Shown here in pieces: positions 8,491-19,844 of a stretch of DNA of 64,000 bases (the first letter of the stretch is position 1; each line of letters starts with the position of its first letter). Location of the stretch: NCBI GenBank assembly GCA_963830495.1, contig CAWHMS010000003.1, positions 124,001 to 188,000 of the forward strand, read 5' to 3'. Source of the DNA: CAWHMS01 sp963830495 (GTDB lineage Bacteria; Actinomycetota; Actinomycetes; Propionibacteriales; Nocardioidaceae). A program made the position numbers and the translations under genes. Under the pieces are notes generated by a model. That model did no database searches. It worked only from the letters and a program-made list of their open reading frames with translations, and was not told where the DNA came from.

Positions 8491-8873
8491 CGAGGCGCTC
8501 GGTGTGCTCCGCGACCGCGCCGCAGAACTCGACAGCTCCGCTCCGACGAAGCGACCATCGACGCTTGGCGTGCCGAGCAGGGCCACCGCAACCGCGTCGC
8601 AGCATCGACCGGAGTGACCCGCTGCCACTCCCTCGGATGGCGGTGTCGCGCAGGTCGGCGTGCGCCCTGGCCTGGAGTGTGCCGACAGCGGGACAAAAGG
8701 GAGATCCCGGGCCGCTTCTTTTCCACTTCGGAGCTCGCGCCCCTTGCGCGCCGCGCCGTTGTGGTCAGTTCGACATGAACCACATCGAACTCGACCGGGT
8801 TTCTCGCGGATCTCCCATTGCCAGTATCGGTGGGACGATCGTGCTTATTGCTCTCCAGAAGGGATCGGACGTC
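8491..8873. other. Intergenic stretch without a recognised gene
   Basis: About 380 bases between the LTD fragment and the channel gene. The channel frame is open through much of it but lacks a ribosome site or membrane-protein character before 8874. I see no repeat or RNA gene. Confidence 0.4.
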
Positions 8874-9347
8874 ATGGCTCGCTTGTTGGTGCGGCGCCGG
8901 TACGAGGCGTTCCGGCGCGCCCCGCTATCGGTGCAAAGTGCGATGGCGGTGATCATCGCCGCAACGGCGGTCAGTGTGCTGGTCGGCGGCGTGCTGATCA
9001 CTCTGGTTGATCCGGAGGGGTTCCCGAACCTGGGGACGGGGTTGTGGTGGGCCTTGCAGACGGTGACCACGGTCGGGTACGGCGACGTGACCCCCGAGAG
9101 CACAGCTGGGCGTTTGGTGGGGGCGCTGTTCCTGCTGGAGGCGATCTCGTTCGTGACGATCGTGACCGCGGTGATCACCTCCAGCTTCGTGGAGCGGGCA
9201 CGTCAGGAGCGGATCGCCGACAGCGAGACCGCGGAGGCGGTTGGTGCCGAGCAGCTGATTGCCCAGCTCTCGGAGATCACCTCGAGGCTGGAGCGGATCC
9301 AGCAGACCCTCGACTCCGGAGGATCGGCGGGAGCCACGCGCAGGTGA
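8874..9347 (+). CDS. Two-transmembrane potassium channel
   Basis: 157 residues. The ATG at 8874 is preceded by AGAAGGGA and starts just before the first membrane helix; an upstream ATG at 8775 lacks a ribosome site. Layout: helix 1 at about residues 21-45, pore helix and filter at 56-73 with the full K+ selectivity sequence TVGYG (66-70), helix 2 at about 80-106, then a 50-residue charged tail likely to form a coiled coil (EAVGAEQLIAQLSEITSRLERI). This is the Ion_trans_2/KcsA-like design without RCK or cyclic-nucleotide domain. It would act as a tetramer in the membrane. Confidence 0.88.
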   Translation: MARLLVRRRYEAFRRAPLSVQSAMAVIIAATAVSVLVGGVLITLVDPEGFPNLGTGLWWALQTVTTVGYGDVTPESTAGRLVGALFLLEAISFVTIVTAVITSSFVERARQERIADSETAEAVGAEQLIAQLSEITSRLERIQQTLDSGGSAGATRR

Positions 9348-9413
9348 ACGTCGCGCCTGCGGGTGTCACGGTTGCCCTTCGCTGCGACCCACACCGGTGC
9401 GGAGGGATTCTCG

Positions 9414-9620
9414 TCAGTGCCCGGCCAGCAGGTCCTTCAGGACGGCAATGGCGACCGCGCCGACAAGCACCAACAGGGCGTAGACCACGGCCCGGAAGAG
9501 GGACGCGCCCGCGCCTCGAGCGACGCCGAATCCGATCAGGGAGATCCAGGCGGCGAGGAGGATCTCAGCGCCCTCGGGTTCCGCCGAGTCGGGCGGGAGG
9601 AGCACCCCAACGGAGGCCAA
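9414..9620 (-). CDS. Small membrane protein, two predicted helices
   Basis: 68 residues from a TTG start at 9620 with a GGGCGGAG stretch nine bases upstream. Two hydrophobic segments are visible, ILLAAWISLIGFGVARG and VVYALLVLVGAVAIAVLKDLL, linked by a short basic loop. I do not recognise a family. It is convergent with the potassium channel and sits beside the tRNA. The TTG start and short length make it less certain. Confidence 0.45.
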   Translation of the reverse strand: MASVGVLLPPDSAEPEGAEILLAAWISLIGFGVARGAGASLFRAVVYALLVLVGAVAIAVLKDLLAGH

Positions 9621-9663
9621 CGCAGCGACTCCGCCCGCCGGCCTCTGACCTGGGGGGTTTCCG

Positions 9664-9736
9664 CTCCCGCGACTGGACTCGAACCAGTAACCTGCCGGTT
9701 AACAGCCGGACGCTCTGCCGATTGAGCTACGCGGGA
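9664..9736 (-). tRNA. tRNA-Asn (anticodon GTT)
   Basis: A 73-base cloverleaf on the minus strand: acceptor TCCCGCG pairs fully with CGCGGGA, D stem GCTC/GAGC, anticodon loop CTGTTAA giving GTT, and T stem ACTGG/CCAGT with loop TTCGAGT. The first anticodon-stem pair is T-C and does not match; the other four pair. The discriminator is G and CCA is not encoded. The 3' end points toward the accessory region at 1-9 kb. Confidence 0.95.
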
Positions 9737-9874
9737 TGGGCTGCCTCACCCGACCGGCTCGGCAGCCCGGATAGGTTAGCAAGCCGACCGCTCCAGGTCG
9801 AAATCCCTGACCGCCGGCGGCCTTGCCTGGAACCCGCCCAGCGCGGCACGCGTCAGCCGCCGACCCGAGCACGA

Positions 9875-10393
9875 TCAGATTGACCCGCGAAGCTCCGCCT
9901 CGGCCACCTCGCGAGCCCGCGACGCCAGAGCCGCGATCTCGGGGTCGGCGGGGTCCAGTCCACGGGAAAGCACGTACGACCACGCGATCGGACCGGCTCC
10001 GGTCGGCGACCGGCGCGCGACCACGGTCAGGCCCTGCCGACCCTCCAGCGGCGTGTACGACGTCGACACCACACTCTTGGTGACCCGCTCCTGCAGCAGC
10101 TCCGGCAGCCGACCTGGATCCGCCACCGAGATCTCGGTCTGCACCTCTCGGTCGCCCCAGTCCGCGACTTCGACGACGACGAGCCGCCCCGCGTCTTGTT
10201 GCCACCCTGCACGCTCGACCTGCTCCCACGGCAGCACCCGGTAGCCCTCACCCTCCGGCAGGTGCAGCGCTCGGTCCGTGCCGACGTACCAGCGGCCCTC
10301 ATCGTCGCTCGCCCACGCCAGCGGGCGCTCGCCCGGCGCGAGCCGCAGCCGCGGCGGCACATCACGGGGAAGTCGTCGTCGTGGCCGGGCCAT
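9875..10393 (-). CDS. Conserved actinobacterial protein of unknown function
   Basis: 172 residues starting MARPRRRLPRDVPPRLRL at an ATG (10393); a frame continuing 35 codons upstream looks non-coding. The middle contains strands like a small PH-like or beta-barrel domain (WYVGTDRALHLPEGEGYRVL, PWEQVERAGW, RLVVVEVADW). The C-terminus ends in a helix rich in Ala and Glu. Similar short proteins next to tRNA-Asn are found in related actinobacteria, as I recall, but have no known function. No signal peptide or catalytic motif is seen. Confidence 0.75.
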   Translation of the reverse strand: MARPRRRLPRDVPPRLRLAPGERPLAWASDDEGRWYVGTDRALHLPEGEGYRVLPWEQVERAGWQQDAGRLVVVEVADWGDREVQTEISVADPGRLPELLQERVTKSVVSTSYTPLEGRQGLTVVARRSPTGAGPIAWSYVLSRGLDPADPEIAALASRAREVAEAELRGSI

Positions 10394-10523
10394 GTCCCCA
10401 TGATGCCTAACCCACTGGGGAGACCTGCCCGCGCCACAGCACCAGCGAATTACCCCAACCCGGCCGGCACCTGACAGCGGCCCAACCCCGCCTCGCACAT
10501 GAGACGGACTCAGGCCCGCGTGC

Positions 10524-11504
<981 letters not shown>

Positions 11505-11576
11505 GGTCCTTAGTGTGGCGGCGGGGCAGGGATACGTCCTCAGTTTGAGGAACTGCGGCTTATGTCCGATCTTGGG

Positions 11577-13478
11577 TCAGGAGCTGGACCCGATCGCCTG
11601 CTCGCGCAGCCCCCGGCGGTGACTCTCCAGGGCAACCAGCTCACCGAAGAGCCGGTTGTAGTCGGCCGCCTCGGTGACCGGGTTCATCCGCTGCAGGGTG
11701 GACTTGACCTGCGCGATCCGGCGCATCGAGGTCAGCTCGCGCAATCGCACGACATACGCCGCGACAACGGCTGCGTCAGGCTCCCCCGTCACGTGCAGCC
11801 GCTCGACCGAGACCGCCGAGACTAGACTGCGGACCGCCGGGTCGTCACAGCCCGCGACCACCGCCTCGGGGGACGCGGCGGCTGGGCCGCCGAGCCGCCC
11901 GATCACCGCGTGGATCTCGCGGTAGTAGGGGTGCGTGAAGTCGTCGGAGTCCAGCTGATCCCAGACAGCGGCCGTCACCGCTGGATGCTGGACGGCGAGC
12001 TTGAGCACGTCGCGCTCGATCGAGTAGCGCCGCTCGCCGGGGTCCGGCACCGCCGGAGCCGTCGGTCGAGCGGCCTCGTCGCCGTCGGTGCGCCCCCCCG
12101 ACAGGTCGGGACGTCGGCTCGACGTACCCCGACCCTCGGGCGTGCGACGGTCGCGCGCCCGGAGTACCTCGCCCCGCACCTGGTCCACCTCGACGCCGAC
12201 CATCCCGGCCACTTCGCGGGCGAAGGAGTCCACCTTCGAACGATCCCGGATGCTCGCGACCAGCCCAGCCGCCTCGCGGACCGCATCGACCCGGGCGTCC
12301 GCGCGGTCGAGGTCGTAGCGGCTGAGCACGTTGGCGAGCACGAACCGGTACAGCGGCACCCGCCGCGCCACCAGCTCACGGACGGCCGCGTCGCCGTCCG
12401 CCAGCCGGAGGTCGCACGGGTCCCGCCCGTCGGGCTCCACCGCCACATAGGTCTGGCCGACGAAGTTCTGGTCGCCCTGGAAGGCTCGCAGCGCTGCCTT
12501 CTGCCCGGCCTCGTCGCCGTCGAACGTGAAGATGACTTCGCCGCGGAACTCGTCGTTGTCGAGCAGCAGCCTGCGGATCACGCGAGCGTGGTCGTCGCCG
12601 AACGCGGTGCCGCACGTCGCCACCGCCGTGGTGACCCCGGCGAGGTGGCAGGCCATCACGTCGGTGTAGCCCTCCACGACCACCGCCTGGAAGCTGCGCG
12701 CGATCTCCCTGCGGGCCAGGTCGACGCCGTACAGCACGTGGCTCTTCTTGTAGATCGGCGTCTCCGGAGTGTTGAGGTACTTGGCGTCGATCTTGTCGTC
12801 GTCGAAGATGCGCCGGGCGCCGAAGCCGACGACGTCACCGCCCACCTCGCGGATCGGCCAGATCAGCCGCCCCCGGAAGCGGTCGTAGTGGCCGCGGCTG
12901 CCCTGCGCGATGAGGCCGGCAGTCACGAGCTCGGCGTCGGCGAAGCCGTGCTGCTTGAGATGCTTGTGTAGCGCCTCACCGGAACGGGGCGCGAAGCCGA
13001 CTCCGAACTGCTCGGAGCCAACGCGGTCGAAGCCGCGCTCGCCGAGGAACTGCCGAGCCTTGAGCCCCTCGTCCGTGCCCAGCATGTCCGCATAGAAGTC
13101 GGCCGCAGCCCGGTTGGCCTGGACCAGCCGGCTGCGCTGTTGGGGATCGCGCCGCGGGCCGCGTAGCCCGTCGTCCTCGTAGTGGAGGTCGACGTTGTAG
13201 CGACCGGCCAGCCTCTCGACCGCCTCGCCGAAGCCGATCCCCTCGATCTTCTGCACGAACGTGATGACGTCGCCGCCCTCGCCGCAGCCGAAGCAGTGGA
13301 AGAAGCCACGACCCGGGTTGACGTTGAAGGACGGCGTCTTCTCGTCGTGGAAGGGGCAGAGTCCCTTGCGAGACCCACCGCCGGCGTTGCGCAGCGTGAC
13401 GTGGTCCTCGATCACCTCGTCGATCCGGGCGCGTTCGCGCACCTGCGCGATGTCGTCCTCCCGGATCCGGCCTGCCAC
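11577..13478 (-). CDS. dnaG: DNA primase
   Basis: About 633 residues from a GTG at 13478, chosen because orthologues begin at AGRIREDDI; the frame is open 16 codons more and no strong ribosome site marks either start. The N-terminal zinc finger has CPFHDEKTPSF and HCFGC (C41, H44, C62, C65). The RNA polymerase core includes VVVEGYTDVMACHLAG and the TOPRIM metal motif FTFDGDEAGQKAALRAF. The C-terminal part after an arginine-rich linker should bind DnaB helicase. It makes RNA primers at the replication fork. dgt lies just upstream in the same direction, as in mycobacteria. Confidence 0.96.
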   Translation of the reverse strand: MAGRIREDDIAQVRERARIDEVIEDHVTLRNAGGGSRKGLCPFHDEKTPSFNVNPGRGFFHCFGCGEGGDVITFVQKIEGIGFGEAVERLAGRYNVDLHYEDDGLRGPRRDPQQRSRLVQANRAAADFYADMLGTDEGLKARQFLGERGFDRVGSEQFGVGFAPRSGEALHKHLKQHGFADAELVTAGLIAQGSRGHYDRFRGRLIWPIREVGGDVVGFGARRIFDDDKIDAKYLNTPETPIYKKSHVLYGVDLARREIARSFQAVVVEGYTDVMACHLAGVTTAVATCGTAFGDDHARVIRRLLLDNDEFRGEVIFTFDGDEAGQKAALRAFQGDQNFVGQTYVAVEPDGRDPCDLRLADGDAAVRELVARRVPLYRFVLANVLSRYDLDRADARVDAVREAAGLVASIRDRSKVDSFAREVAGMVGVEVDQVRGEVLRARDRRTPEGRGTSSRRPDLSGGRTDGDEAARPTAPAVPDPGERRYSIERDVLKLAVQHPAVTAAVWDQLDSDDFTHPYYREIHAVIGRLGGPAAASPEAVVAGCDDPAVRSLVSAVSVERLHVTGEPDAAVVAAYVVRLRELTSMRRIAQVKSTLQRMNPVTEAADYNRLFGELVALESHRRGLREQAIGSSS

Positions 13479-13584
13479 GCGGCGAAGTCTACGTCGTACG
13501 CCGGAGCCGCCGGCGGCGCTCTCCACCGGCGTGCGGGCGTGCGGCGTACGGATGGGGGATGCCGCTCGAGCGTCGTGGGTTGCC

Positions 13585-14913
13585 TCAGACCAGACGATGC
13601 CGCTCGACGGCGGACACGTCGGTCAGTGACGCGACCTGGTCGATCACAACCCGGAGCCTGGCCCCCTCATCTGACGCACTGGTGAAGTCGATCCGGAAGA
13701 CCGGGTCGAGCCCACCAGGTGCGCCGAGCACCAGCCCGTCGACCAGCTCGGCGATCAGCATCCGTTGGCGCGCATGCGCGGCGACCCGGTCGTCTGCCTT
13801 CATCACCAGGTGTGCCGCGATGCCCTTCAACATGGCAATCTCTGCTCGGACCTCCTCCGGCACCGGAAGGTCCGCGGCATACCGGGTGAGCGGGAACGGC
13901 AGCCCGCCCCTGGTCACCGCCTGCTGCACAGCCTGGCAGAACCGGCTGATCAGTCCGCTCGTGAGGTTCTTGAGACCGGCGAGGTTTCGGCGGGATCCGT
14001 CGTACGACGTACGCGGCCATGCCGACAGCGACGTCAACCGATGAAACCCCTCCTCCAGGGCATCGTCGGTGAGCGTCGGTGCGTACCAGTCGCGGACCGT
14101 GGCCCACACCTCACATCGCAGCTCGGCGTCGTCGGACAGCCTCGTCAGGTCGATGCGCCCAGCCACGATGCCGTCCTCGACATCGTGCACGCTGTAGGCG
14201 ACGTCGTCGGCCACGTCCATGATCTGCGCCTCGACACAGACCCGGCCGGTGCCGATCGCCGCGCGCATCCAGTCGAAGACGCGGCGGTCGTCGTCGTACA
14301 CGCCGAACTTGTGCACCGCCCTCGGCAGCCCGTCCCCGTGGCGTCCGGCCGGCGCCGGGGCGGCCGTCGACGGCCAGGGGTACTTCGACGAAGCGTCGAG
14401 CACGGCGCGGGTCAGGTTGAGGCCGACGCTGCGGGCCTTGGAGTCGAAGGTCTTGGCCTCGAGCCGCGTCAGCAGCCGGAGTGTCTGGGCGTTGCCTTCG
14501 AAGCCGCCGATCGGGGCGGCGGCGTCGTTCAGCGCCCGCTCACCGTTGTGGCCGAACGGCGGATGCCCGAGGTCGTGAGCCAAGCAGGCCGCCTCGACGA
14601 GGTCCGGGTCGGCCCCGAGTGCCAGGGCAAGCTCACGGCCCACCTGGGCCACCTCCAGCGTGTGCGTGAGCCGGTTGCGCACGAAGTCGTGGCTGGCGGG
14701 GCCGACGACCTGGGTCTTGGCCGCCAACCTGCGCAGTCCGGCCGAGTGCAGGATGCGAGCCCGGTCCCGCTCGAAGGGGGTGCGACCGCTGCGGCTGGCG
14801 TCGTCGACGTACCGCTCGACGTCCACGCTCTCGTAGCCGTCTGCCACAGCCACCGCCTCGTCCACCTCTCTGGCTTCCGGCTGAAAGAATTCAGCACCCT
14901 TGTGGCAAGACAT
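13585..14913 (-). CDS. dgt: Deoxyguanosinetriphosphate triphosphohydrolase-like HD protein
   Basis: 442 residues from the ATG at 14913. The HD metal ligands are visible: RNRLTHTLEVAQVGRELA (His) and LAHDLGHPPFGHNGERAL (H-D and further His), with the later Asp in MDVADDVAYSVHDVED. Family members remove triphosphate from dNTPs and adjust nucleotide pools. No clear ribosome site precedes the ATG. A GTG at 14853, with AGAGAGG upstream, is a plausible alternative and would shorten the protein by 20 residues without touching the domain. It sits between dusB and dnaG on one strand, probably one operon. Confidence 0.92.
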   Translation of the reverse strand: MSCHKGAEFFQPEAREVDEAVAVADGYESVDVERYVDDASRSGRTPFERDRARILHSAGLRRLAAKTQVVGPASHDFVRNRLTHTLEVAQVGRELALALGADPDLVEAACLAHDLGHPPFGHNGERALNDAAAPIGGFEGNAQTLRLLTRLEAKTFDSKARSVGLNLTRAVLDASSKYPWPSTAAPAPAGRHGDGLPRAVHKFGVYDDDRRVFDWMRAAIGTGRVCVEAQIMDVADDVAYSVHDVEDGIVAGRIDLTRLSDDAELRCEVWATVRDWYAPTLTDDALEEGFHRLTSLSAWPRTSYDGSRRNLAGLKNLTSGLISRFCQAVQQAVTRGGLPFPLTRYAADLPVPEEVRAEIAMLKGIAAHLVMKADDRVAAHARQRMLIAELVDGLVLGAPGGLDPVFRIDFTSASDEGARLRVVIDQVASLTDVSAVERHRLV

Positions 14914-14930
14914 TCAGCCACAGTGGCATG

Positions 14931-16055
14931 TCAACCGCCGGACACGCCCACCTCCGCGCCGGCATCGATGCGTACGTCGTCACGACGTTCCAGCCAGCCG
15001 TCGGGCAGCGCCACCCGGCGGGGGTTTCCCTGTCGCCCACGGGGGGTGCCGAGCTCGGCCACCGGGAAGGGCTCGGCAGAGTCGAGCCGTGCCAGCAGTA
15101 CGTCGAGTGACGCCAAGGAGTCGACTAGGCCGAGCGACTGGCGCAGCTCGCCGCCGGCACGGAAGCCCTTGAGGTACCACGCGATGTGCTTGCGGAACTC
15201 CTTGCAGCCGCGATCCTCACCCAGATAGTGCACCAGGAGCTCGGCATGCCTGCGCATCATCGCCGCCACTTCCCCCAGCAGCGGCAGGCTCGGCGCCGGC
15301 GACCCGTCGAAGGCGGCGGCCAGGTCGCGGAACAACCACGGGCGGCCAAGACAGCCGCGACCGACCACGACGCCCGCACACCCGGTCTGGTCCATCATCT
15401 GCAACGCGTCCGACGCCTCCCAGATGTCGCCGTTGCCCAGCACCGGGATGTCGACCGCCTCGGCGAGGCGAGCGATCGCCGACCAGTCGGCCTGCCCCGA
15501 GTAGTGCTGGGCCGCCGTCCGGGCGTGCAGCGCGATCGCAGCGCACCCGGACTCCTGGGCGATGTGGCCCGCCTCGAGATACGTCACGTGATCGTCGTCG
15601 ATCCCGATCCGGGTCTTCATGGTGACCGGGACGCCGTACGGCGCCGCCGCCTGCACCGTCGACTCCAGGATGAGACCGAGGAGGTCGCGCTTCCAGGGCA
15701 GCGCGGCCCCTCCGCCCTTGCGGGTCACCTTCGGAACAGGGCAGCCGAAGTTGAGGTCGATGTGGGTGACGCCGTAGTCGGCGCACAGGATCTCCGCGGC
15801 CCGGCCCAGGTGCCAGGGGTCGACGCCGTACAGCTGCACCGAGCGAACCGTCTCGCCTGGGTCGAAGACGAGCATCGCGATCGTGGTCTCGTCGTGCTCG
15901 ACCAGGCCTCGGCTGGTGATCATCTCGCAGACGTAGAGGCCGGCGCCCTGTTCGCGGCACAGCGTCCGGAAGGCGGCGTTGGTGACGCCCGCCATCGGCG
16001 CGAGCACCACGGGTGGGTCGATCTCCACCCGACCGAGCCTCAGCGCACTACCCAT
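14931..16055 (-). CDS. dusB: tRNA-dihydrouridine synthase
   Basis: 374 residues from the ATG at 16055 (MGSALRLGRVEIDPPVVLAPM). The frame is open 44 codons further, but those codons overlap the upstream lipoprotein gene and look non-coding. TIM-barrel features: LAPMAGVTNAAFR for FMN binding, DLNFGCPVPKVTRKGGG with the catalytic Cys, and GNGDIW plus GVVVGRGCLGRPW for phosphate binding. The enzyme reduces uridines in tRNA D-loops with NADPH. Its start overlaps the end of the lipoprotein gene by 16 bases, indicating coupled translation. dgt follows 17 bases later. Confidence 0.95.
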   Translation of the reverse strand: MGSALRLGRVEIDPPVVLAPMAGVTNAAFRTLCREQGAGLYVCEMITSRGLVEHDETTIAMLVFDPGETVRSVQLYGVDPWHLGRAAEILCADYGVTHIDLNFGCPVPKVTRKGGGAALPWKRDLLGLILESTVQAAAPYGVPVTMKTRIGIDDDHVTYLEAGHIAQESGCAAIALHARTAAQHYSGQADWSAIARLAEAVDIPVLGNGDIWEASDALQMMDQTGCAGVVVGRGCLGRPWLFRDLAAAFDGSPAPSLPLLGEVAAMMRRHAELLVHYLGEDRGCKEFRKHIAWYLKGFRAGGELRQSLGLVDSLASLDVLLARLDSAEPFPVAELGTPRGRQGNPRRVALPDGWLERRDDVRIDAGAEVGVSGG

Positions 16056-16633
16056 GCGATCGGTTCTGTATCGGCGGCCCGCCACTGCACCTCGGACACC
16101 GTGCCGCGGTTCGGTGCGAAGAGCACCACGCAGACGTCCGTGGACTTGTTCTTGGTGAAGCCCTTCGGGAAGGCGTGGTAGCTGCACGGTGGGAACGGCG
16201 AGCCGAACACCACCGGGGGTACGACGAGGTCCTCGGACACCTTGCCGAAGAGGGTGAGCTCTTCACCGGAGAGATCCCCGGAGCCGACGTTCGTCAGCTT
16301 GGTGTCGACGTAGTAGACGCGCGACTGCTTGGCCGCCGCGCCGAGGGGGAACTCAGACAGGTCCTTAGCCGAGCCGGTGCGCACCCTTGTCACCGTGAGC
16401 GTGACCCTCGAGGCCTCCTGGTTGCGATCACCGGTGAACTCCACGGTGGCCGGTTTGCCGATCTGCAACCTCGCTCCCGGCGGAGTGATTCCCTCCGGTA
16501 CGGCGGGGCTCGTCGCCTCCTCGGCGGCCGAGTCGTCGGGCTCGTCGTCGCCTCCGCACGCGACGAGCGTCGCGGCGACGAGTGCAGCAACAGCCGCAGC
16601 AACTACGCGTCGGCGCCGCTGCCGGCCAGACAT
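16040..16633 (-). CDS. Secreted lipoprotein of unknown function
   Basis: About 197 residues from the ATG at 16633; a GTG 15 bases upstream (16648) is also possible. The N-terminus is strongly basic (RQRRRR), then hydrophobic, and ends in the lipobox LVACGG, so it should be lipid-anchored outside the membrane. After an acidic linker comes a beta-rich domain of about 140 residues (TVEFTGDRNQEASRVTLTVTRV, YYVDTKLTNVG) with two later cysteines (PCSYH, DVCVVLF). It resembles DUF4352-type lipoproteins that bind partner proteins, but I am not certain. Coupled to dusB. Confidence 0.8.
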   Translation of the reverse strand: MSGRQRRRRVVAAAVAALVAATLVACGGDDEPDDSAAEEATSPAVPEGITPPGARLQIGKPATVEFTGDRNQEASRVTLTVTRVRTGSAKDLSEFPLGAAAKQSRVYYVDTKLTNVGSGDLSGEELTLFGKVSEDLVVPPVVFGSPFPPCSYHAFPKGFTKNKSTDVCVVLFAPNRGTVSEVQWRAADTEPIAWVVR

Positions 16634-16728
16634 CCTGAGACCAGACACGGCTCACCATTGTGCACGCCAGGCTTGGGGACCGACCACGGCGGGCCAGAAC
16701 CTGGTAGGTGTCGACACGGTGAACACGC

Positions 16729-16746
16729 GATGAGAGGCCTCTCATC
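16729..16746. promoter_or_regulatory. Perfect 18-base palindrome, candidate operator
   Basis: GATGAGAGGCCTCTCATC is a perfect dyad, 69 bases before the ATG of the beta-helix protein and about 95 bases upstream of the divergent lipoprotein start. A symmetrical site in a divergent promoter region fits a repressor operator, although no local regulator is obvious. Confidence 0.35.
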
Positions 16747-16815
16747 AGGCCCTCACCTGGCGGTTACGAGGCGGTGCGAGTCTCAGGCCATCAGCCGTCC
16801 TCTCCAGGAGTCCCA

Positions 16816-17400
16816 ATGAAACGTCTACTCGTCCTCGCACCGGCCGCCATGGCAGCCTCGATGCTCGTCGCTTCGCCCGCCCAGGCTGACGATCGAACCT
16901 GCCGGGGCACCATCGGCGCCACCTCGATCGACGGCACCGTCATCGTCCCGCAGGGGGCGACGTGCACGCTCGTCGGCACCCGGGTCGACGGCAATGTCGA
17001 GGTCAAGAGCAACGCAACGCTGGTCGCCCGGGGAGTGCGGATCGGCGGCAGCATCCAGACCGAGAACCACCAGTCCGTCGAGCTGATCCCCCGCGTGGTC
17101 GACGGTCGTACCATTCGGCCGCAGGTGGGCGGCAATGTCCAGATCGAGTCCGGCGGCTACGGCGAAGTGCGCCGCGCGGTCATCGGCGGAAGCGTGCAGA
17201 CGAAGCAGAACGACGGTCGCCAGCTCGTCATCCGCAACACGATTGACTCCGACGTCCAAGCCTTCTCCAACACCGGAGGCGTCCGGATCGACCGCAACGT
17301 GATCGACGGCAACCTGCAGTGCAAGTCCAACGTGCCACCGCCCACTGGCGACGACAATATCGTCCAAGGCAACAAAGAGGACCAGTGCCGCTCGATGTGA
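16816..17400 (+). CDS. Secreted beta-helix-like repeat protein
   Basis: 194 residues from the ATG at 16816, with AGGAG six bases upstream. A signal peptide covers residues 1-24 (MKRLLVLAPAAMAASMLVAS, cleavage after PAQA). The mature part is built from repeated turns: TRVDGNVEV, VRIGGSIQT, QVGGNVQIE, VIGGSVQT, TIDSDVQAF, VIDGNLQCK. The spacing of about 20-25 residues and the G-N/G-S signature suggest a right-handed beta-helix, loosely like bactofilins or adhesins. Three cysteines may brace the ends. Function unknown; the gene is monocistronic. Confidence 0.75.
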   Translation: MKRLLVLAPAAMAASMLVASPAQADDRTCRGTIGATSIDGTVIVPQGATCTLVGTRVDGNVEVKSNATLVARGVRIGGSIQTENHQSVELIPRVVDGRTIRPQVGGNVQIESGGYGEVRRAVIGGSVQTKQNDGRQLVIRNTIDSDVQAFSNTGGVRIDRNVIDGNLQCKSNVPPPTGDDNIVQGNKEDQCRSM

Positions 17401-17440
17401 CCCGACCGGCTGCCGCCTCGGCCTGACCGGCCACCCCGGC

Positions 17441-17493
17441 GCAAGGATCCGACCGGTTCGTGACGTTGGCGCCGTACCGCTTGGATCCTTTGC
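17441..17493. repeat. Dispersed palindromic repeat, copy 1
   Basis: GCAAGGATCC (17441-17450) and GGATCCTTTGC (17483-17493) are inverted around a 32-base centre. Read on the minus strand, the block CACGAACCGGTCGGATCCTT, followed by GCGC, matches 59463-59486 with one difference. The core GTCGGATCCTT recurs twice at 22455-22502. Here it lies between convergent genes and might also work as a bidirectional terminator. Confidence 0.6.
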
Positions 17494-17585
17494 CGCGAGC
17501 CGAGCGCAACCATCCGACATTCTCGGGGCTTGACCGCGCTACGGTCGGATCGCTGCGCGGCGGGGTGTTGGGCGTTGCGCGTGAG

Positions 17586-18974
<1,389 letters not shown>

Positions 18975-19122
18975 GAGTTCTCTCCATCCGGCTGGCGGTC
19001 GGCGGGCAAGCCCCGGCTGCTGAGGCAGACGACAAGGCTACCGGTGGCGCCTGGGCTGCCCGACCGCGGTTCCCCGCCACCAGACGCCGCGGCGTACGAC
19101 GACCGGCGGCCCCGAGAGCGCA

Positions 19123-19153
19123 GGTGACGCGACTCCCCGGAAGCGGCGTCACC
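19123..19153 (-). terminator. Hairpin behind the DHFR-like pseudogene
   Basis: GGTGACGC (19123-19130) pairs with GCGTCACC (19146-19153), an 8-base GC-rich stem just after the stop of the 19167-19831 gene on the minus strand. There is no U-tract. Confidence 0.45.
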
Positions 19154-19166
19154 CTGCCCGCAGGTC

Positions 19167-19831
19167 TCAGCCCTCGTCGGCCGCCTTCTCTCGTCGGTCG
19201 ACCTCGGCGACACTGGGCTGATCCGAGGCGAACGACCCCGTCTCCAGCGGACCAGCCACCTCGTAGGAGAGCATCAGCACCCCCGTCGTCGAGATGGTCG
19301 AGTCCTTGAGCCGGAGCGTCGCGGGCACGGTGCCGTCGCCGAACAGCCGCTTGCCGGACCCGATCACGACCGGCGAGATGATCACCCGGAACTCGTCCAC
19401 AAGGCCATGCTCGATGAGGGTCTGGGCGAGGTCCGAGCTTCCGTGCACCTGGATCTCAGGTCCGTCCTGCTCCTTGAGCGCGGCCACGGCGGTCGGAACA
19501 TCGCCCTCGAGCAGGGTCGAGTTGCTCCACTCGACCTTGTCCAGCGTGGTGGAGGCGACGTACTTGCGTGCCCCGTTGAGGACATCTGCACCGGGTTCGT
19601 CGGAGAAGGGCCAGTGCGCGGCGAAGATGTCGTAGGTCTTGCGTCCGAGCAGCAGGTCGAAGGGCGCGTGTTGTCCATCCACTCCGTCATGACCCGTATC
19701 ATGACGTCGTCCCAGAACGGGACCGACCAGCCGCCGTGCTCGAAGCCGCCGGACGGGTCCTCCTCCGGACCACCGGGCGCCTGCATCACGCCGTCCACAG
19801 TCAGGAACGTGCTCACCGCCAGTGTGCGCAT
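19167..19831 (-). pseudogene. DHFR/RibD C-terminal-domain protein, broken by one frameshift
   Basis: From the ATG at 19831, with AAGGGCGAGA upstream, the frame reads MRTLAVSTFLTVDGVMQAPG to MTEWMDNT, the usual start of this family. Near 19676 the family text continues in another frame: GQHAPFDLLLGRKTYDIFAA, then YVASTTLD, VHGSSDLAQTLIEHGLVDEF and PVVIGSGKRLF to the stop at 19167. A single missing G (TGGATGGAC instead of TGGATGGGAC) would repair it. So it is either a recent frameshift or a sequencing error in a short G run. Intact members resemble dihydrofolate reductase and are often called DHFR family proteins; their substrate is generally unknown. Confidence 0.7.
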
Positions 19832-19844
19832 GGAGGTCTCGCCC

